The notes: generated by a model from the letters alone, not told the origin. 34,473 nt of DNA from Burkholderia dolosa (GCF_902499135.1 NZ_CABVPR010000065.1:1-34473), one strand, 5' to 3'. Positions 8,047 through 15,721 are shown, numbered from the stretch's first letter. Numbers and translations: made by a program.

Positions 8047-8266
8047 GGTCTTCCTCGGAATGAATGTGTCGTTGTTCGATGCCGGCGCAACGGTCTGCCG
8101 GTCGTGCAGCGCGAGACGGTGACAATGCGCGCTCGCGCGGCTCGCGTGATCTTGACGCGTTCGGCGCGCACGCGTCAACGCGGGTAAAGGCGGCGCCGCT
8201 GCGTCGGGCCGTTCGTCGTTGCACGCGCGGGCCGGCCGTTGCCGAAACCGTGACGCAGCGGACGAA

Positions 8267-8340
8267 TCGTTTCCCGATCAACGGGTTAGCACACGCTTGC
8301 TCAGGATATCCACAAGCTTGCCAACATTTTCTGTGGAGAA
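8267..8340 (+). repeat. IHF/DnaA-box repeat, unit 6
   Basis: IHF-like core 8276-8288 (GATCAA-CGGG-TTA). Box A ATATCCACA 8306-8314. Box B TGTGGAGAA 8332-8340. Inner core has ATTTT in place of AAAAT, as in unit 3, so there are two core subtypes. Confidence 0.9.
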
Positions 8341-8455
8341 GTGGTGGCGCGGGTTGCGTGTGCGGCGAGTCGACGTCGCGTGTCGTTCGGTCGGCGGCAT
8401 GCAGCAGTCGTCGCTTTGCAAACAGGCTGATCGCGGCTCACGATCGTCGGTCGAT

Positions 8456-8495
8456 GCGACGCGACGCGACGCGACGCGACGCGATGCGATGCGAT
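8456..8495. repeat. Pentanucleotide tandem repeat, 8 copies
   Basis: Five GCGAC units (8456-8480) followed by three GCGAT units (8481-8495), between repeat units 6 and 7. A perfect short tandem of this kind is prone to slippage and could vary between strains. Confidence 0.9.
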
Positions 8496-8581
8496 TCTCT
8501 TCGCGATCGCTGCAGCAAGGCAGCGGTGAGCCGCGTGTGGTCGGAGCCCGGCCGCGCGCGTTACCCGCGCACGATCGGCAA

Positions 8582-8655
8582 ACCCTTTGCGATCAATACG
8601 TTGGTGTCGTTGCCGAACGGTTTTCCACAAGCTTGCCAACACAATCTGTGGATAA
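8582..8655 (+). repeat. IHF/DnaA-box repeat, unit 7
   Basis: IHF-like core 8591-8603 (GATCAA-TACG-TTG). Box A TTTTCCACA 8621-8629 and box B TGTGGATAA 8647-8655 both match TTWTNCACA perfectly, making this the best DnaA-box pair of the set. Confidence 0.92.
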
Positions 8656-9314
8656 GGAACCGGTTGCGTATGTCCGGCCGCCGTCGGAGCACGCACGTCG
8701 TCGAGCGTACGCGGGCGCTGCGCGTCGTATCGAGCTCGGCGGTAGCGAGAGACCGGTCGGCGATCCGCACGGCGATCGGCGTTGCGCACCACCGTGTCGA
8801 TCATGTCGTGGACGCTTGGTTCGTGGATATGCGCGCGTACTGCATTGCTGTCGATTGGGTCGCGCGGTTGCAGCGGTTTGCAGCAGTCGCAGTACAGCCG
8901 TTCGTCGAATGGCGCGCGCAATGTCACGGCGTTGCTGGTCCGCATCGAGTCGTGCAGCAAGCTGCGCGACTTCCGTGGGCGACAGCGCGACTTCACGATC
9001 GTTGAGGCGTGCCAATCCTCGACTTCCTGTCCGAGCCCATCACCGATTTGGCGAATCGTCATCGAAGCGCAGTGCGCGCGCCGGCTCATGTCCCTTCGGT
9101 ACACGCGCAGACCGAGAGGATTCCGCCGACGGGCGCCGCAGGAGAGACGCACGTGAATGCGCGCCGCGCAATCGAACGCCGCTTTCATACTTGTCCAATG
9201 CGGCGCCGTGTCGCGTCGGCGCGGTGTTCGGGTTTGCGTACTCTTACGGTCCGTCATCCCGACGGGGCGCGTTCGACATCGCGCGACACCGTATCGAAAA
9301 TGAGGAACGACATC

Positions 9315-9668
9315 ATGAAACACCTGGCCGCAGTTCTGACCGTGGCGCTCGCCGTGCTGCCCGCCGCCGCTCGTGCGCAATACGCGGGGCCTTCCGCGCT
9401 GACGACGACGACCGTGAAGGATCTCGTCGCGAACGGCAAGGACGATCAGCACGTGCAGTTGCAGGGGCGTATCGTCAAGCACATCGGCGGCGAAGATTAC
9501 GAGTTCGCGGACGCGACGGGCACGATCCGCGTCGAGATCGACGACAAGCTGTGGGCCGCAGGCCGGCCGGTCACCGACAAGAACGAAGTGAAAGTGACCG
9601 GCGAGTTCGAGCGCAAATGGTCGGGCCGCCTGAAGGTCGATGCCGATCGCATCGAAGTGCTGCGCTGA
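9315..9668 (+). CDS. Periplasmic BOF-domain protein (YgiW/YdeI-type stress protein)
   Basis: 117 residues. The ATG at 9315 is chosen over an in-frame ATG at 9300 because GAGGA (9302-9306) sits in front of it. Signal peptide MKHLAAVLTVALAVLPAAARA with cleavage before Q, then one OB-fold domain (bacterial OB-fold, BOF): TTVKDLVANGKDDQHVQLQG, GRIVKHIGGEDYEFADATG, IRVEIDDKLWAAGRPV and VTGEFERKWSGRLKVDADRI. Relatives in enterobacteria contribute to tolerance of cationic peptides and oxidative stress from the periplasm. It follows the long repeat-rich gap. Confidence 0.88.
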   Translation: MKHLAAVLTVALAVLPAAARAQYAGPSALTTTTVKDLVANGKDDQHVQLQGRIVKHIGGEDYEFADATGTIRVEIDDKLWAAGRPVTDKNEVKVTGEFERKWSGRLKVDADRIEVLR

Positions 9669-9724
9669 CGGTGCGCGACAGGGGCCGGTGATAACATGAA
9701 CGACCGGTTTCCGCTCCCACCACG

Positions 9725-10585
9725 ATGGCCGCCAATTTCGACGAACTCGCGTCCCGGATCCGGGCGCAATTTTCCGAGCTGAGTCCGCAATTCCAGGCGG
9801 GCGCCGCGTTCGTGCTCGATCATCCCGACGAAGTCGCCACGTCGTCGATGCGCAAGGTCGCGCAGCGGGCGCAGGTGCAGCCCGCGTCGCTCGTGCGGCT
9901 CGCGCAGCAATTCGGGTTTCCCGGCTGGAATGAGCTGCGCGACCTGTGCGTCGCGCGCGTGCGCACGCGCCCCGAGCCGCTCACGCAACGCGCGCGTTCG
10001 CTCGTGCGGCCCGACGCGAAAGCGTCGCTCGCGCACGATCTGCTGACCGCGCAGCAGCACAATCTCGCGGCCACCGCCGCGCAGAACGCGCATGCGCTCG
10101 CGGATGCCGCGAAGCTGATCCGCAAGGCGTCGCACGTGCATGTCGCGGGCTTCCGTTCGTGCTATCCGGTCGCGTTCGGGTTCGTCTACGGCTATCGGCT
10201 GTTTCGCCCGACCGTGTCGCTGCTCAACGGCGTCGCGGGTTCGCTCGAGATGGAGCTGCGCGCGATTTCGAAGCAGAGCGTGACGGTGGTCGTCAGCTTC
10301 GCGCCGTATTCGGCCGAAGCGACGCGCGTCGCGCAGGTCGCGAAGGCGCAGGGCAGCAAGCTGGTCGCGATCACCGACAGCGCGGTGTCGCCGATCGCGC
10401 TGCACGCCGACGCGCAACTGATCTTCACGCACGACAGCCCGTCGTTCTTTCCGTCTCTGGTGGCCGCGCACGCGACGGCCGAGGCGCTGGTTGCGCAGTT
10501 GCTCGCGCTCGAAGGCGGCGACGCGATCGCGGCGCTCGAACGCGCGGAAGCCGACCTGCATGCGAGAGGCGCGTACGTCGTCTGA
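9725..10585 (+). CDS. MurR/RpiR family transcriptional regulator
   Basis: 286 residues. Helix-turn-helix in the N-terminal 75 residues (SSMRKVAQRAQVQPASLVRL), then a SIS sugar-isomerase-type domain from about 130 to 250 (VHVAGFRSCYPVAFGFVYG, VSFAPYSAEATRVAQVAKAQ). Members sense phosphorylated sugars and usually control adjacent catabolic genes. The next gene, 139 bp downstream on the same strand, is a PEP mutase/isocitrate lyase family enzyme and is a candidate target; this is inference. No clear ribosome site at the ATG. Confidence 0.9.
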   Translation: MAANFDELASRIRAQFSELSPQFQAGAAFVLDHPDEVATSSMRKVAQRAQVQPASLVRLAQQFGFPGWNELRDLCVARVRTRPEPLTQRARSLVRPDAKASLAHDLLTAQQHNLAATAAQNAHALADAAKLIRKASHVHVAGFRSCYPVAFGFVYGYRLFRPTVSLLNGVAGSLEMELRAISKQSVTVVVSFAPYSAEATRVAQVAKAQGSKLVAITDSAVSPIALHADAQLIFTHDSPSFFPSLVAAHATAEALVAQLLALEGGDAIAALERAEADLHARGAYVV

Positions 10586-10724
10586 TCGCATGCGGCGCGC
10601 ATGACGGCGAACGGTCGGCAATCCGGGCGAGCCGATGTTCGCGTGCGCGTACATTTCATCCGATCGCGAAACGTCGGCGCGTCGCGCGCGTATGCTGGCG
10701 ATCCATGTCCCGAGGAGCCCCGCA

Positions 10725-11585
10725 ATGTCCGAATCCGATACGCAATTGCGTCACGCCGAAGCCTTCCGCGCACTGCACGCGCGCTCCGGCGCGTTCGTGA
10801 TCCCGAACCCGTGGGATGCCGGCACCGCGCGTCTGCTTGCGATGGCCGGCTTCGAGGCGCTCGCGACGACGAGCGCCGGTTTCGCCTATTCGAAAGGGCT
10901 GCCCGACAACGCGATCGACCGCGACGCGATGCTCGCGCACATCGCCGAGATCGTCGCCGCCGGCGGTCTGCCGGTGAGCGCCGATCTCGAGAACGGCTTC
11001 GGCGATGCGCCGCAGACGGTCGCCGAAACGATCCGGCTCGCTGCCGAAGCAGGCGCGGTCGGCGGGTCGATCGAGGATGCGACCGGCCGTGCCGATGCGC
11101 CGATCTATCCGCACGACGAAGCGGTCGAACGCATTTCGGCGGCCGTCGCAGCGGCGCGTGCGTTGCCGTATCCTTTTACGCTGACCGCGCGCTGTGAAAA
11201 TTATCTGCACGGCCGCCGCGATCTCGCGGACACGATCGCGCGGCTCGTCGCGTATCGCGACGCGGGCGCCGACGTGCTGTACGCGCCGGGCCTCACCGAT
11301 CCGGACGACATCGCGGCCGTCACGCGCGCCGTCGACGCGCCGGTGAACGTCGTGATGGGGCTGCAGGGCGGGCTGCTGAGCGTCGATGCGCTCGCGGCGC
11401 TCGGCGTGAAGCGCGTGAGCGTCGGCGGCGCGCTCGCGCGGGCCGCACTCGGTGCATTTTTGCGCGCCGCGACCGAGATCGCGCGGGACGGCACGTTCAC
11501 GTTCGCACAGGCGGCCGTGCCGGGGCGCGATCTCGATCGCTGGTTCGCGGCGCCCGACAACCCGCCCATCCGGGTCCCGCGATGA
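10725..11585 (+). CDS. Isocitrate lyase/phosphoenolpyruvate mutase family enzyme
   Basis: 286 residues from the ATG at 10725, which has GAGGAG at 10712-10717; the open frame continues upstream without a ribosome site. TIM-barrel hallmarks: VIPNPWDAGTARLLAMAGF, TTSAGFAYSKGLPD, the metal-binding VSADLENGFGD and GGSIEDATG. The family cleaves or rearranges 2-methylisocitrate-, oxaloacetate- or phosphonopyruvate-like acids using Mg2+. The KKCGH signature of true isocitrate and methylisocitrate lyases is not seen, so it belongs to the broad PEP-mutase-like branch of unknown substrate. Confidence 0.9.
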   Translation: MSESDTQLRHAEAFRALHARSGAFVIPNPWDAGTARLLAMAGFEALATTSAGFAYSKGLPDNAIDRDAMLAHIAEIVAAGGLPVSADLENGFGDAPQTVAETIRLAAEAGAVGGSIEDATGRADAPIYPHDEAVERISAAVAAARALPYPFTLTARCENYLHGRRDLADTIARLVAYRDAGADVLYAPGLTDPDDIAAVTRAVDAPVNVVMGLQGGLLSVDALAALGVKRVSVGGALARAALGAFLRAATEIARDGTFTFAQAAVPGRDLDRWFAAPDNPPIRVPR

Positions 11586-11617
11586 GCACGGATAAAAACA
11601 TGGGATCGATTTCAAAT

Positions 11618-11650
11618 GAAATATCGTTGACGATAATCAACCGATATTTC
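11618..11650. terminator. 13-bp AT-rich hairpin downstream of the PEP mutase-like gene
   Basis: GAAATATCGTTGA (11618-11630), loop CGATAA, then TCAACCGATATTTC (11637-11650): a 13-bp stem with a single bulged C. It lies 32 nt after the stop. It is unusually AT-rich for this genome and could equally be a regulator's operator. Confidence 0.5.
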
Positions 11651-11824
11651 GTCTGATTTAAATACCGACGCTGCCGCAAAACTCGTCGTCTATTCTCCGG
11701 ATTCGCAACGAGCCGTGTCGTCCGGCCGGCCGGGCAAACCCGAGCCGGTGGCGTCTGCTTGAATCGCGCACCGATGCCGCGCTTTGTTGCAATTCGTCGA
11801 TGCAGGTTTTTCGTTGCACGGCAG

Positions 11825-11853
11825 TTGCACGTTATTTTTCGGGTTGTTAATCT
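11825..11853 (+). promoter_or_regulatory. Possible promoter for the YodC-like gene
   Basis: TTGCAC (11825-11830), 17-nt spacer, TAATCT (11848-11853). The -35 lies inside the second copy of the GTTGCACG direct repeat, a layout compatible with a regulator binding one helical turn apart. Confidence 0.35.
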
Positions 11854-11922
11854 TTCGCACCAGCCGAATCGCCGGTCGCCGTTCGCCGGGAAAAATGAAT
11901 ATATAAAATTTCTGAGAGAGAA

Positions 11923-12189
11923 ATGACGATCCGAGAAAATCATCGCAGCGGGTTTCGCGTCGGCGACGTCGTGACGCTGAAAACCGGCGGTCCGCGCATG
12001 ACGGTCACGTATGCCGGGCCGGTCGTGTTCGACGATGCCGACTGGCTGATTTGCCAGTGGTTCGACGACAGCGGTCACTTCCGGCAGGAGATGTTCCATC
12101 ACGAAACGGTCGTGGCCGAGCCGCGCGCGATCTCCGCGGGCCGTGTGCGGCTGCGCATGTTCACGCAGCGCTACAGGTCCGCTGCCTGA
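11923..12189 (+). CDS. YodC family small protein (DUF2158)
   Basis: 88 residues, ATG at 11923 after GAGAGAG. The SH3-like core is typical: FRVGDVVTLKTGGPRMTV, then WLICQWFDDSGHFRQEMFHHETV. The function of the family is unknown; its members are short cytoplasmic proteins. It has its own AT-rich upstream region and is monocistronic. Confidence 0.85.
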   Translation: MTIRENHRSGFRVGDVVTLKTGGPRMTVTYAGPVVFDDADWLICQWFDDSGHFRQEMFHHETVVAEPRAISAGRVRLRMFTQRYRSAA

Positions 12190-12353
12190 CGCGCTGACAC
12201 GCCGAGTGGCTCACCGAGCGCGCGGTATCTGCATCGCGGCATGTCGCGGCGCGACGCGCGCTGCTGCGTCGCACCAATGCGCGTTGCCGCAGCGATGCGA
12301 CATTTCACGTCAGCCGGAAACGTGCGGCGGCGCATGACGCCGATACTGCCCGC

Positions 12354-13541
12354 ATGAACCTGACACCTGCCGATCCGATTGCCGCGGTCACGCACCGCGA
12401 TCCGTACCCGTACTATGCGACGCTCGTCGACGGGCCGCCGCTCGCGTTCGATCGCACGCTCGGCTTGTGGGTCGCGAGCCGCGCGGCGACCGTGACCGCC
12501 GTGCTTGGCGATCCGGCGTGCCGCGTGCGTCCGCTCGATGCGCCGGTGCCGCCCGCGTTGCGCGGCACGACGGCCGGCGCGCTGTTCGGCGAACTGGTAC
12601 GCATGAACGACGGCGCGCTGCGGCACGACGTGCCGAAGCACGCGTTGCGCGCCGCGCTCGCGTCGTTCGACGCGAATGCGTTCCGCGACCGCGCGACGCA
12701 AGTGGCTGCTGCGCGGTTACGTGCGCCGTGCGATTCCGATGCGCTGAACGCGTGGTGTCTGACGGTGCCGGTGTGCGCGGTCGCCGATCTGCTCGGCTTC
12801 GACGATGCGCAGCTCGACGATATTGCCGCGCTCGTGGTCGACTTCGTCGCTGCGCTGTCGCCGCTATCGGACGAATCGGCGCTCGCGCGCGCGAACGACG
12901 CGGCTCGGCAATTGCTCGACCGGATGACGGAGCGCGTCGCACGCACGAAGACGCGCGACGGCACGCTCGTCGCCGCCGTTCAGCAGGCGGCGCGCGAATC
13001 GGGCTGGCATGCGAGCGGCGCGCTGATCGCGAATCTCGTCGGGTTGCTGTCGCAGACCTGCGAAGCGACGGCCGCGTGGCTCGGCAACACGCTGATCGCG
13101 TGGGCCGGCACGGCGCACGACGGCGTCGCGATCGAACGCGATGCGCCGAACGACGCGGCGCTCGACGCATTCATCGCCGAAGTGGCGCGCTTCGACTCGC
13201 CGGTGCAGAACACGCGCCGCTTCGTCGCGTCGCGTACGACGATCGACGGCGTCACGCTCGAAGCGGGCGCCGCGATTCTCGTCGTGCTCGCGGCGGCGAA
13301 CCGCGATCCGGCGGTGCATCGGGAACCCGATCGGCTGCTTCCCGGCCGGCCGTCAGGCCCGACTTTCGGCTTCGGTACGGGGCCGCACGGCTGCCCGGGC
13401 GAGCGGATCGCGCGGGCGGTGACGGCCGGCGCGTTTCGTGCATGGCTGCGTGCGGGCGGTGGGGTGCCGCGCGACGCGCTGACGTGGTCCTACCGTGCGT
13501 CGACCAATGTCAGGATGCCGAAGTTCGACGCGGTACGGTGA
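12354..13541 (+). CDS. Cytochrome P450
   Basis: 395 residues. The heme-binding loop is FGFGTGPHGCPGERIAR (Cys is the thiolate ligand) and the K-helix ExxR is EVAR in FIAEVARFDSPVQNTRRF. The I-helix reads GLLSQTCEATAAW: the usual AGx(D/E)T is replaced, with Thr displaced by one position, as in a minority of bacterial P450s. It is soluble, with no membrane anchor, and needs external electron-transfer partners; no ferredoxin or reductase gene is adjacent. Substrate unknown. Convergent with the next gene, stop codons 15 bp apart. Confidence 0.95.
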   Translation: MNLTPADPIAAVTHRDPYPYYATLVDGPPLAFDRTLGLWVASRAATVTAVLGDPACRVRPLDAPVPPALRGTTAGALFGELVRMNDGALRHDVPKHALRAALASFDANAFRDRATQVAAARLRAPCDSDALNAWCLTVPVCAVADLLGFDDAQLDDIAALVVDFVAALSPLSDESALARANDAARQLLDRMTERVARTKTRDGTLVAAVQQAARESGWHASGALIANLVGLLSQTCEATAAWLGNTLIAWAGTAHDGVAIERDAPNDAALDAFIAEVARFDSPVQNTRRFVASRTTIDGVTLEAGAAILVVLAAANRDPAVHREPDRLLPGRPSGPTFGFGTGPHGCPGERIARAVTAGAFRAWLRAGGGVPRDALTWSYRASTNVRMPKFDAVR

Positions 13542-13556
13542 CGGAAGAGCGGCTGC

Positions 13557-13883
13557 TCAGCGGCAGCCCTGCTTCTGCGCCCATTGCTCCTCGGCGGCGA
13601 CGCGGCGCTGTACGCGCTCGACCAGGCTGGTCGAGAAGGTCCGCATCATGATGCCGCGGCGTTTCGCGAGGATGGTTTGCGCGACATCGGTTTGCGGGTT
13701 CGACTGGCACGCCCAGTAAAGCGTCATCAGCCAGCCGATGACCGTCCATCCGAACAGCGCGTTGAACATCGCGATCGTCAGTTTGTCGTGCCGGCCGCGC
13801 CGATCCGCGACGATGGCCGGTAAAAAATAGAGCGCGATCGCTGCGATCGAACCGACGACCTGAATCAGGACTTCCTGTTGCAT
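13557..13883 (-). CDS. Superinfection-immunity-like membrane protein
   Basis: 108 residues from the ATG at 13883 (GGAG just before it). Two transmembrane segments: VVGSIAAIALYFLPAIVA and AMFNALFGWTVIGWLMTLYW, separated by a short basic loop DRRGRHDKL. The YFLPAIVA..R...LFGWTVIGW pattern is that of the T4 Imm-like superinfection immunity family, also common as small chromosomal proteins with no phage nearby. The soluble tail is charged (VERVQRRVAAEEQWAQKQG). A true antiphage role is not shown. Confidence 0.8.
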   Translation of the reverse strand: MQQEVLIQVVGSIAAIALYFLPAIVADRRGRHDKLTIAMFNALFGWTVIGWLMTLYWACQSNPQTDVAQTILAKRRGIMMRTFSTSLVERVQRRVAAEEQWAQKQGCR

Positions 13884-13934
13884 GGTGCTGCTCCGTCCGA
13901 ACTGCAATGAGGCCGATTGTCGCGCTTTTTCCGT

Positions 13935-14393
13935 TCATGTGCCGGCAATTGATTGTTGCGCTTTTGGCGACGATGGACGCGCGGCGTCGGCTGCAGACCG
14001 CACATCGTTGCTCAGTGCGAAACCTTCGTCGCGCCAGCCGGCGATCCCGCCCGCCATCAGCTTCACCGGCCGGCCGAGCCGGGCGAGCCGGATCGCGGCG
14101 CGCGCGGCGCCGTTGCAGTGGGGGCCTGCGCAGTACACGACGAACAGCGTATCGGCCGGATAGTCGGCGAGCTTGCCGGCGACGATCTTGCGGTGCGGCA
14201 GGTTCAGTGCGCCGCGCACGTGGCCGGCCGCGAACAGGTCAGGGCTGCGCACGTCGAGCAGCACGAAGTCGGGCGCACCCGACGCGAGCGCATCGTGCAC
14301 GTCCCAGCAATCGGTTTCGAATCGCAGCGATGCCTCGAAATGGGCGAGCGCGGCGGCGCTGTCGGCGGCGGGTACGTCGGTCACGAACGTCAT
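13935..14393 (-). CDS. Rhodanese-like domain protein
   Basis: 152 residues, ATG at 14393 behind GGAG. A single rhodanese domain: DFVLLDVRSPDLFAAGHVRG, then the active-site loop VVYCAGPHCNGA, with the Cys of YCAG as the likely persulfide carrier. The loop lacks the arginine of classical thiosulfate sulfurtransferases, so the sulfur donor is open. It is divergent from the FtrA regulator gene 110 bp away, an arrangement that suggests FtrA controls it. Confidence 0.88.
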   Translation of the reverse strand: MTFVTDVPAADSAAALAHFEASLRFETDCWDVHDALASGAPDFVLLDVRSPDLFAAGHVRGALNLPHRKIVAGKLADYPADTLFVVYCAGPHCNGAARAAIRLARLGRPVKLMAGGIAGWRDEGFALSNDVRSAADAARPSSPKAQQSIAGT

Positions 14394-14503
14394 GGCGGGT
14401 TCTCCGGAAGGTGGCGCGCGATGCGCGGGGATGGAGGGCAGTATCGCGGTTCGGCGCACCGCGCGGCAGTGGCGCGATCGACAAACTCCGGTAACATCGC
14501 GCC

Positions 14504-15466
14504 ATGCTCGATCACCTCGTCGTTGCGCTCGCCTACGATCGCCTCTGCACATTCGAATTCGGCTGCGTCGTCGAATTGTTCGCGCTCGAGCGCCCGGAGC
14601 TCGGCGTCGACTGGTACCGCTTCGCGGTTTGCGCGAGCGAGCCGGGGCCCGTGCGGGCGGCGGGCGGCATCACGGTTGCCGCGCCATACCGGCTCGCGAT
14701 GCTCGATCGCGCGGATACGATCGTGATTCCCGGCTGGCGCGATCCGGACGAATTGCCGCCGGAGCCGCTGCTGAAGAAGCTGCGGGCTGCGCATCGACGC
14801 GGCGCGCGGCTCTGTTCGATCTGTTCGGGCGTGTTCGTGCTCGCGGCCGCCGGCGTGCTCGGCGGCCTCACCGTGACGACCCACTGGCGTTACGCCGAGC
14901 GTCTGCAGGCGCGCTATCCGGCGCTGCGCGTGAATCCCGATGCGCTTTACGTCGACGAAGGCGCGATCGTCACGTCCGCCGGTTCGGCCGCGGGGCTCGA
15001 CATGCTGCTGCATCTCGTGCGCCGCGATCACGGCGGCGCGATCGCGAACCGCGTCGCGCAGCGTCTGGTGCTGCCGCCGCATCGCGACGGCGGTCAGGCG
15101 CAGTTCGTGCCGCGCCCGGTCGCGCCGGGCGGCAGCGACCGGCTCGCGAAGCTGATCGACTGGATGCGTGCGCATGCGGCCGAGCCGCACACGCTCGCGT
15201 CGCTCGCCGCGCAGGCCGCGATGAGTCCGCGCACGCTGCAGCGGCAGTTCGCGGACGCGACCGGGATGTCGCCGCTCGCGTGGCTGATCCGCGAGCGCGT
15301 AAACGTCGCGAAGGACATGCTCGAAGCGCATCCGGCACTGTCACTCGCGCAGATCGCGGCGCGTGCGGGCTTCGGTTCCGAGGAGTCGTTGCGCCGGCAT
15401 TTTCGCCGTGTCGCGGCGACGAGTCCTGCCGCGTACCGGCGCGGAATGGATCGCGGCGTCAGGTAA
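14504..15466 (+). CDS. ftrA: GlxA/FtrA-type AraC family transcriptional regulator
   Basis: 320 residues. The N-terminal DJ-1/PfpI-like domain (about 1-190) has IVIPGWRDPDELPPEPLL and the nucleophile-elbow-like RLCSICSGVFVLAAAGVL. The C-terminal two-helix-turn-helix AraC domain (about 215-310) has LASLAAQAAMSPRTLQRQFA and LAQIAARAGFGSEESLRRHF. The N-terminal domain is thought to sense a small metabolite. Divergent neighbour is the rhodanese gene. The ftrA name rests on overall similarity and this gene pairing. Confidence 0.88.
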   Translation: MLDHLVVALAYDRLCTFEFGCVVELFALERPELGVDWYRFAVCASEPGPVRAAGGITVAAPYRLAMLDRADTIVIPGWRDPDELPPEPLLKKLRAAHRRGARLCSICSGVFVLAAAGVLGGLTVTTHWRYAERLQARYPALRVNPDALYVDEGAIVTSAGSAAGLDMLLHLVRRDHGGAIANRVAQRLVLPPHRDGGQAQFVPRPVAPGGSDRLAKLIDWMRAHAAEPHTLASLAAQAAMSPRTLQRQFADATGMSPLAWLIRERVNVAKDMLEAHPALSLAQIAARAGFGSEESLRRHFRRVAATSPAAYRRGMDRGVR

Positions 15467-15721
15467 GAACGCCGACGGGCGAACGCTGCGCAAGACCCGT
15501 TCGACGCTGTATGTGGTGCCGGCGCGCTGGGGCGCCGATGTGTCGTAGTTGCGACCGCAAGCGCCGTGTTTGCCCGCGCGATCGCGGACGGTCGATTGCG
15601 CGATGACGGCTCGGGCGAGCGAACGCCGCACCTGAGCCGCCAGCCGTCGCGTGCGGCGAAGTGCAATTCGCTGGCTGGGCTGCTGGTTCGATCCCGCGTA
15701 GCGCGCAATCGATGCGTCAAC

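Larger units (their letters stand above)
8047..9314. other. 1.27-kb gene-poor region with repeat units 6-7 and a pentamer tandem
   Basis: No convincing intact gene. Long open frames on both strands here run through the repeats and lack protein-like composition. It holds units 6 and 7, the pentanucleotide tandem at 8456-8495, and on the minus strand at about 8868-9015 a short stretch of protein-like helical sequence (LNDREVALSPTEVAQLAARL) starting from a TTG right after a stop, perhaps the relic of a decayed gene. Confidence 0.65.
11586..11922. other. AT-rich intergenic region with hairpin and promoter-like sequence
   Basis: 337 bases, clearly richer in A/T than its surroundings. It contains the near-perfect hairpin at 11618-11650, paired GTTGCACG direct repeats (11813-11820 and 11824-11831, 11 bp apart), a possible promoter and an A/T-rich leader before the YodC-like gene. 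Confidence 0.7.

Noticed and set aside
5150-8655. CRISPR array
   Set aside because: Seven repeats, but spacing is irregular (165 to about 2080 bp start to start), repeats are 74 bp and imperfect, and no cas genes are present.
5150-8655. MITE or insertion-sequence remnants
   Set aside because: No transposase, no terminal inverted repeats at the unit ends and no target duplications are visible; the inverted boxes lie inside the unit. A REP-like origin remains possible.
8219-9691. Long plus-strand frame (490 codons) and the minus-strand frame 8301-9482 across the gene-poor region
   Set aside because: They run straight through repeat units and the pentamer tandem, have Arg/Ser-rich composition and no domain. 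The real gene at 9315-9668 is in another frame relative to the 490-codon frame.
13557-13883. Antiphage or prophage locus based on the superinfection-immunity-like gene
   Set aside because: No integrase, capsid or repressor gene nearby; the family is also common as a stand-alone chromosomal membrane protein.
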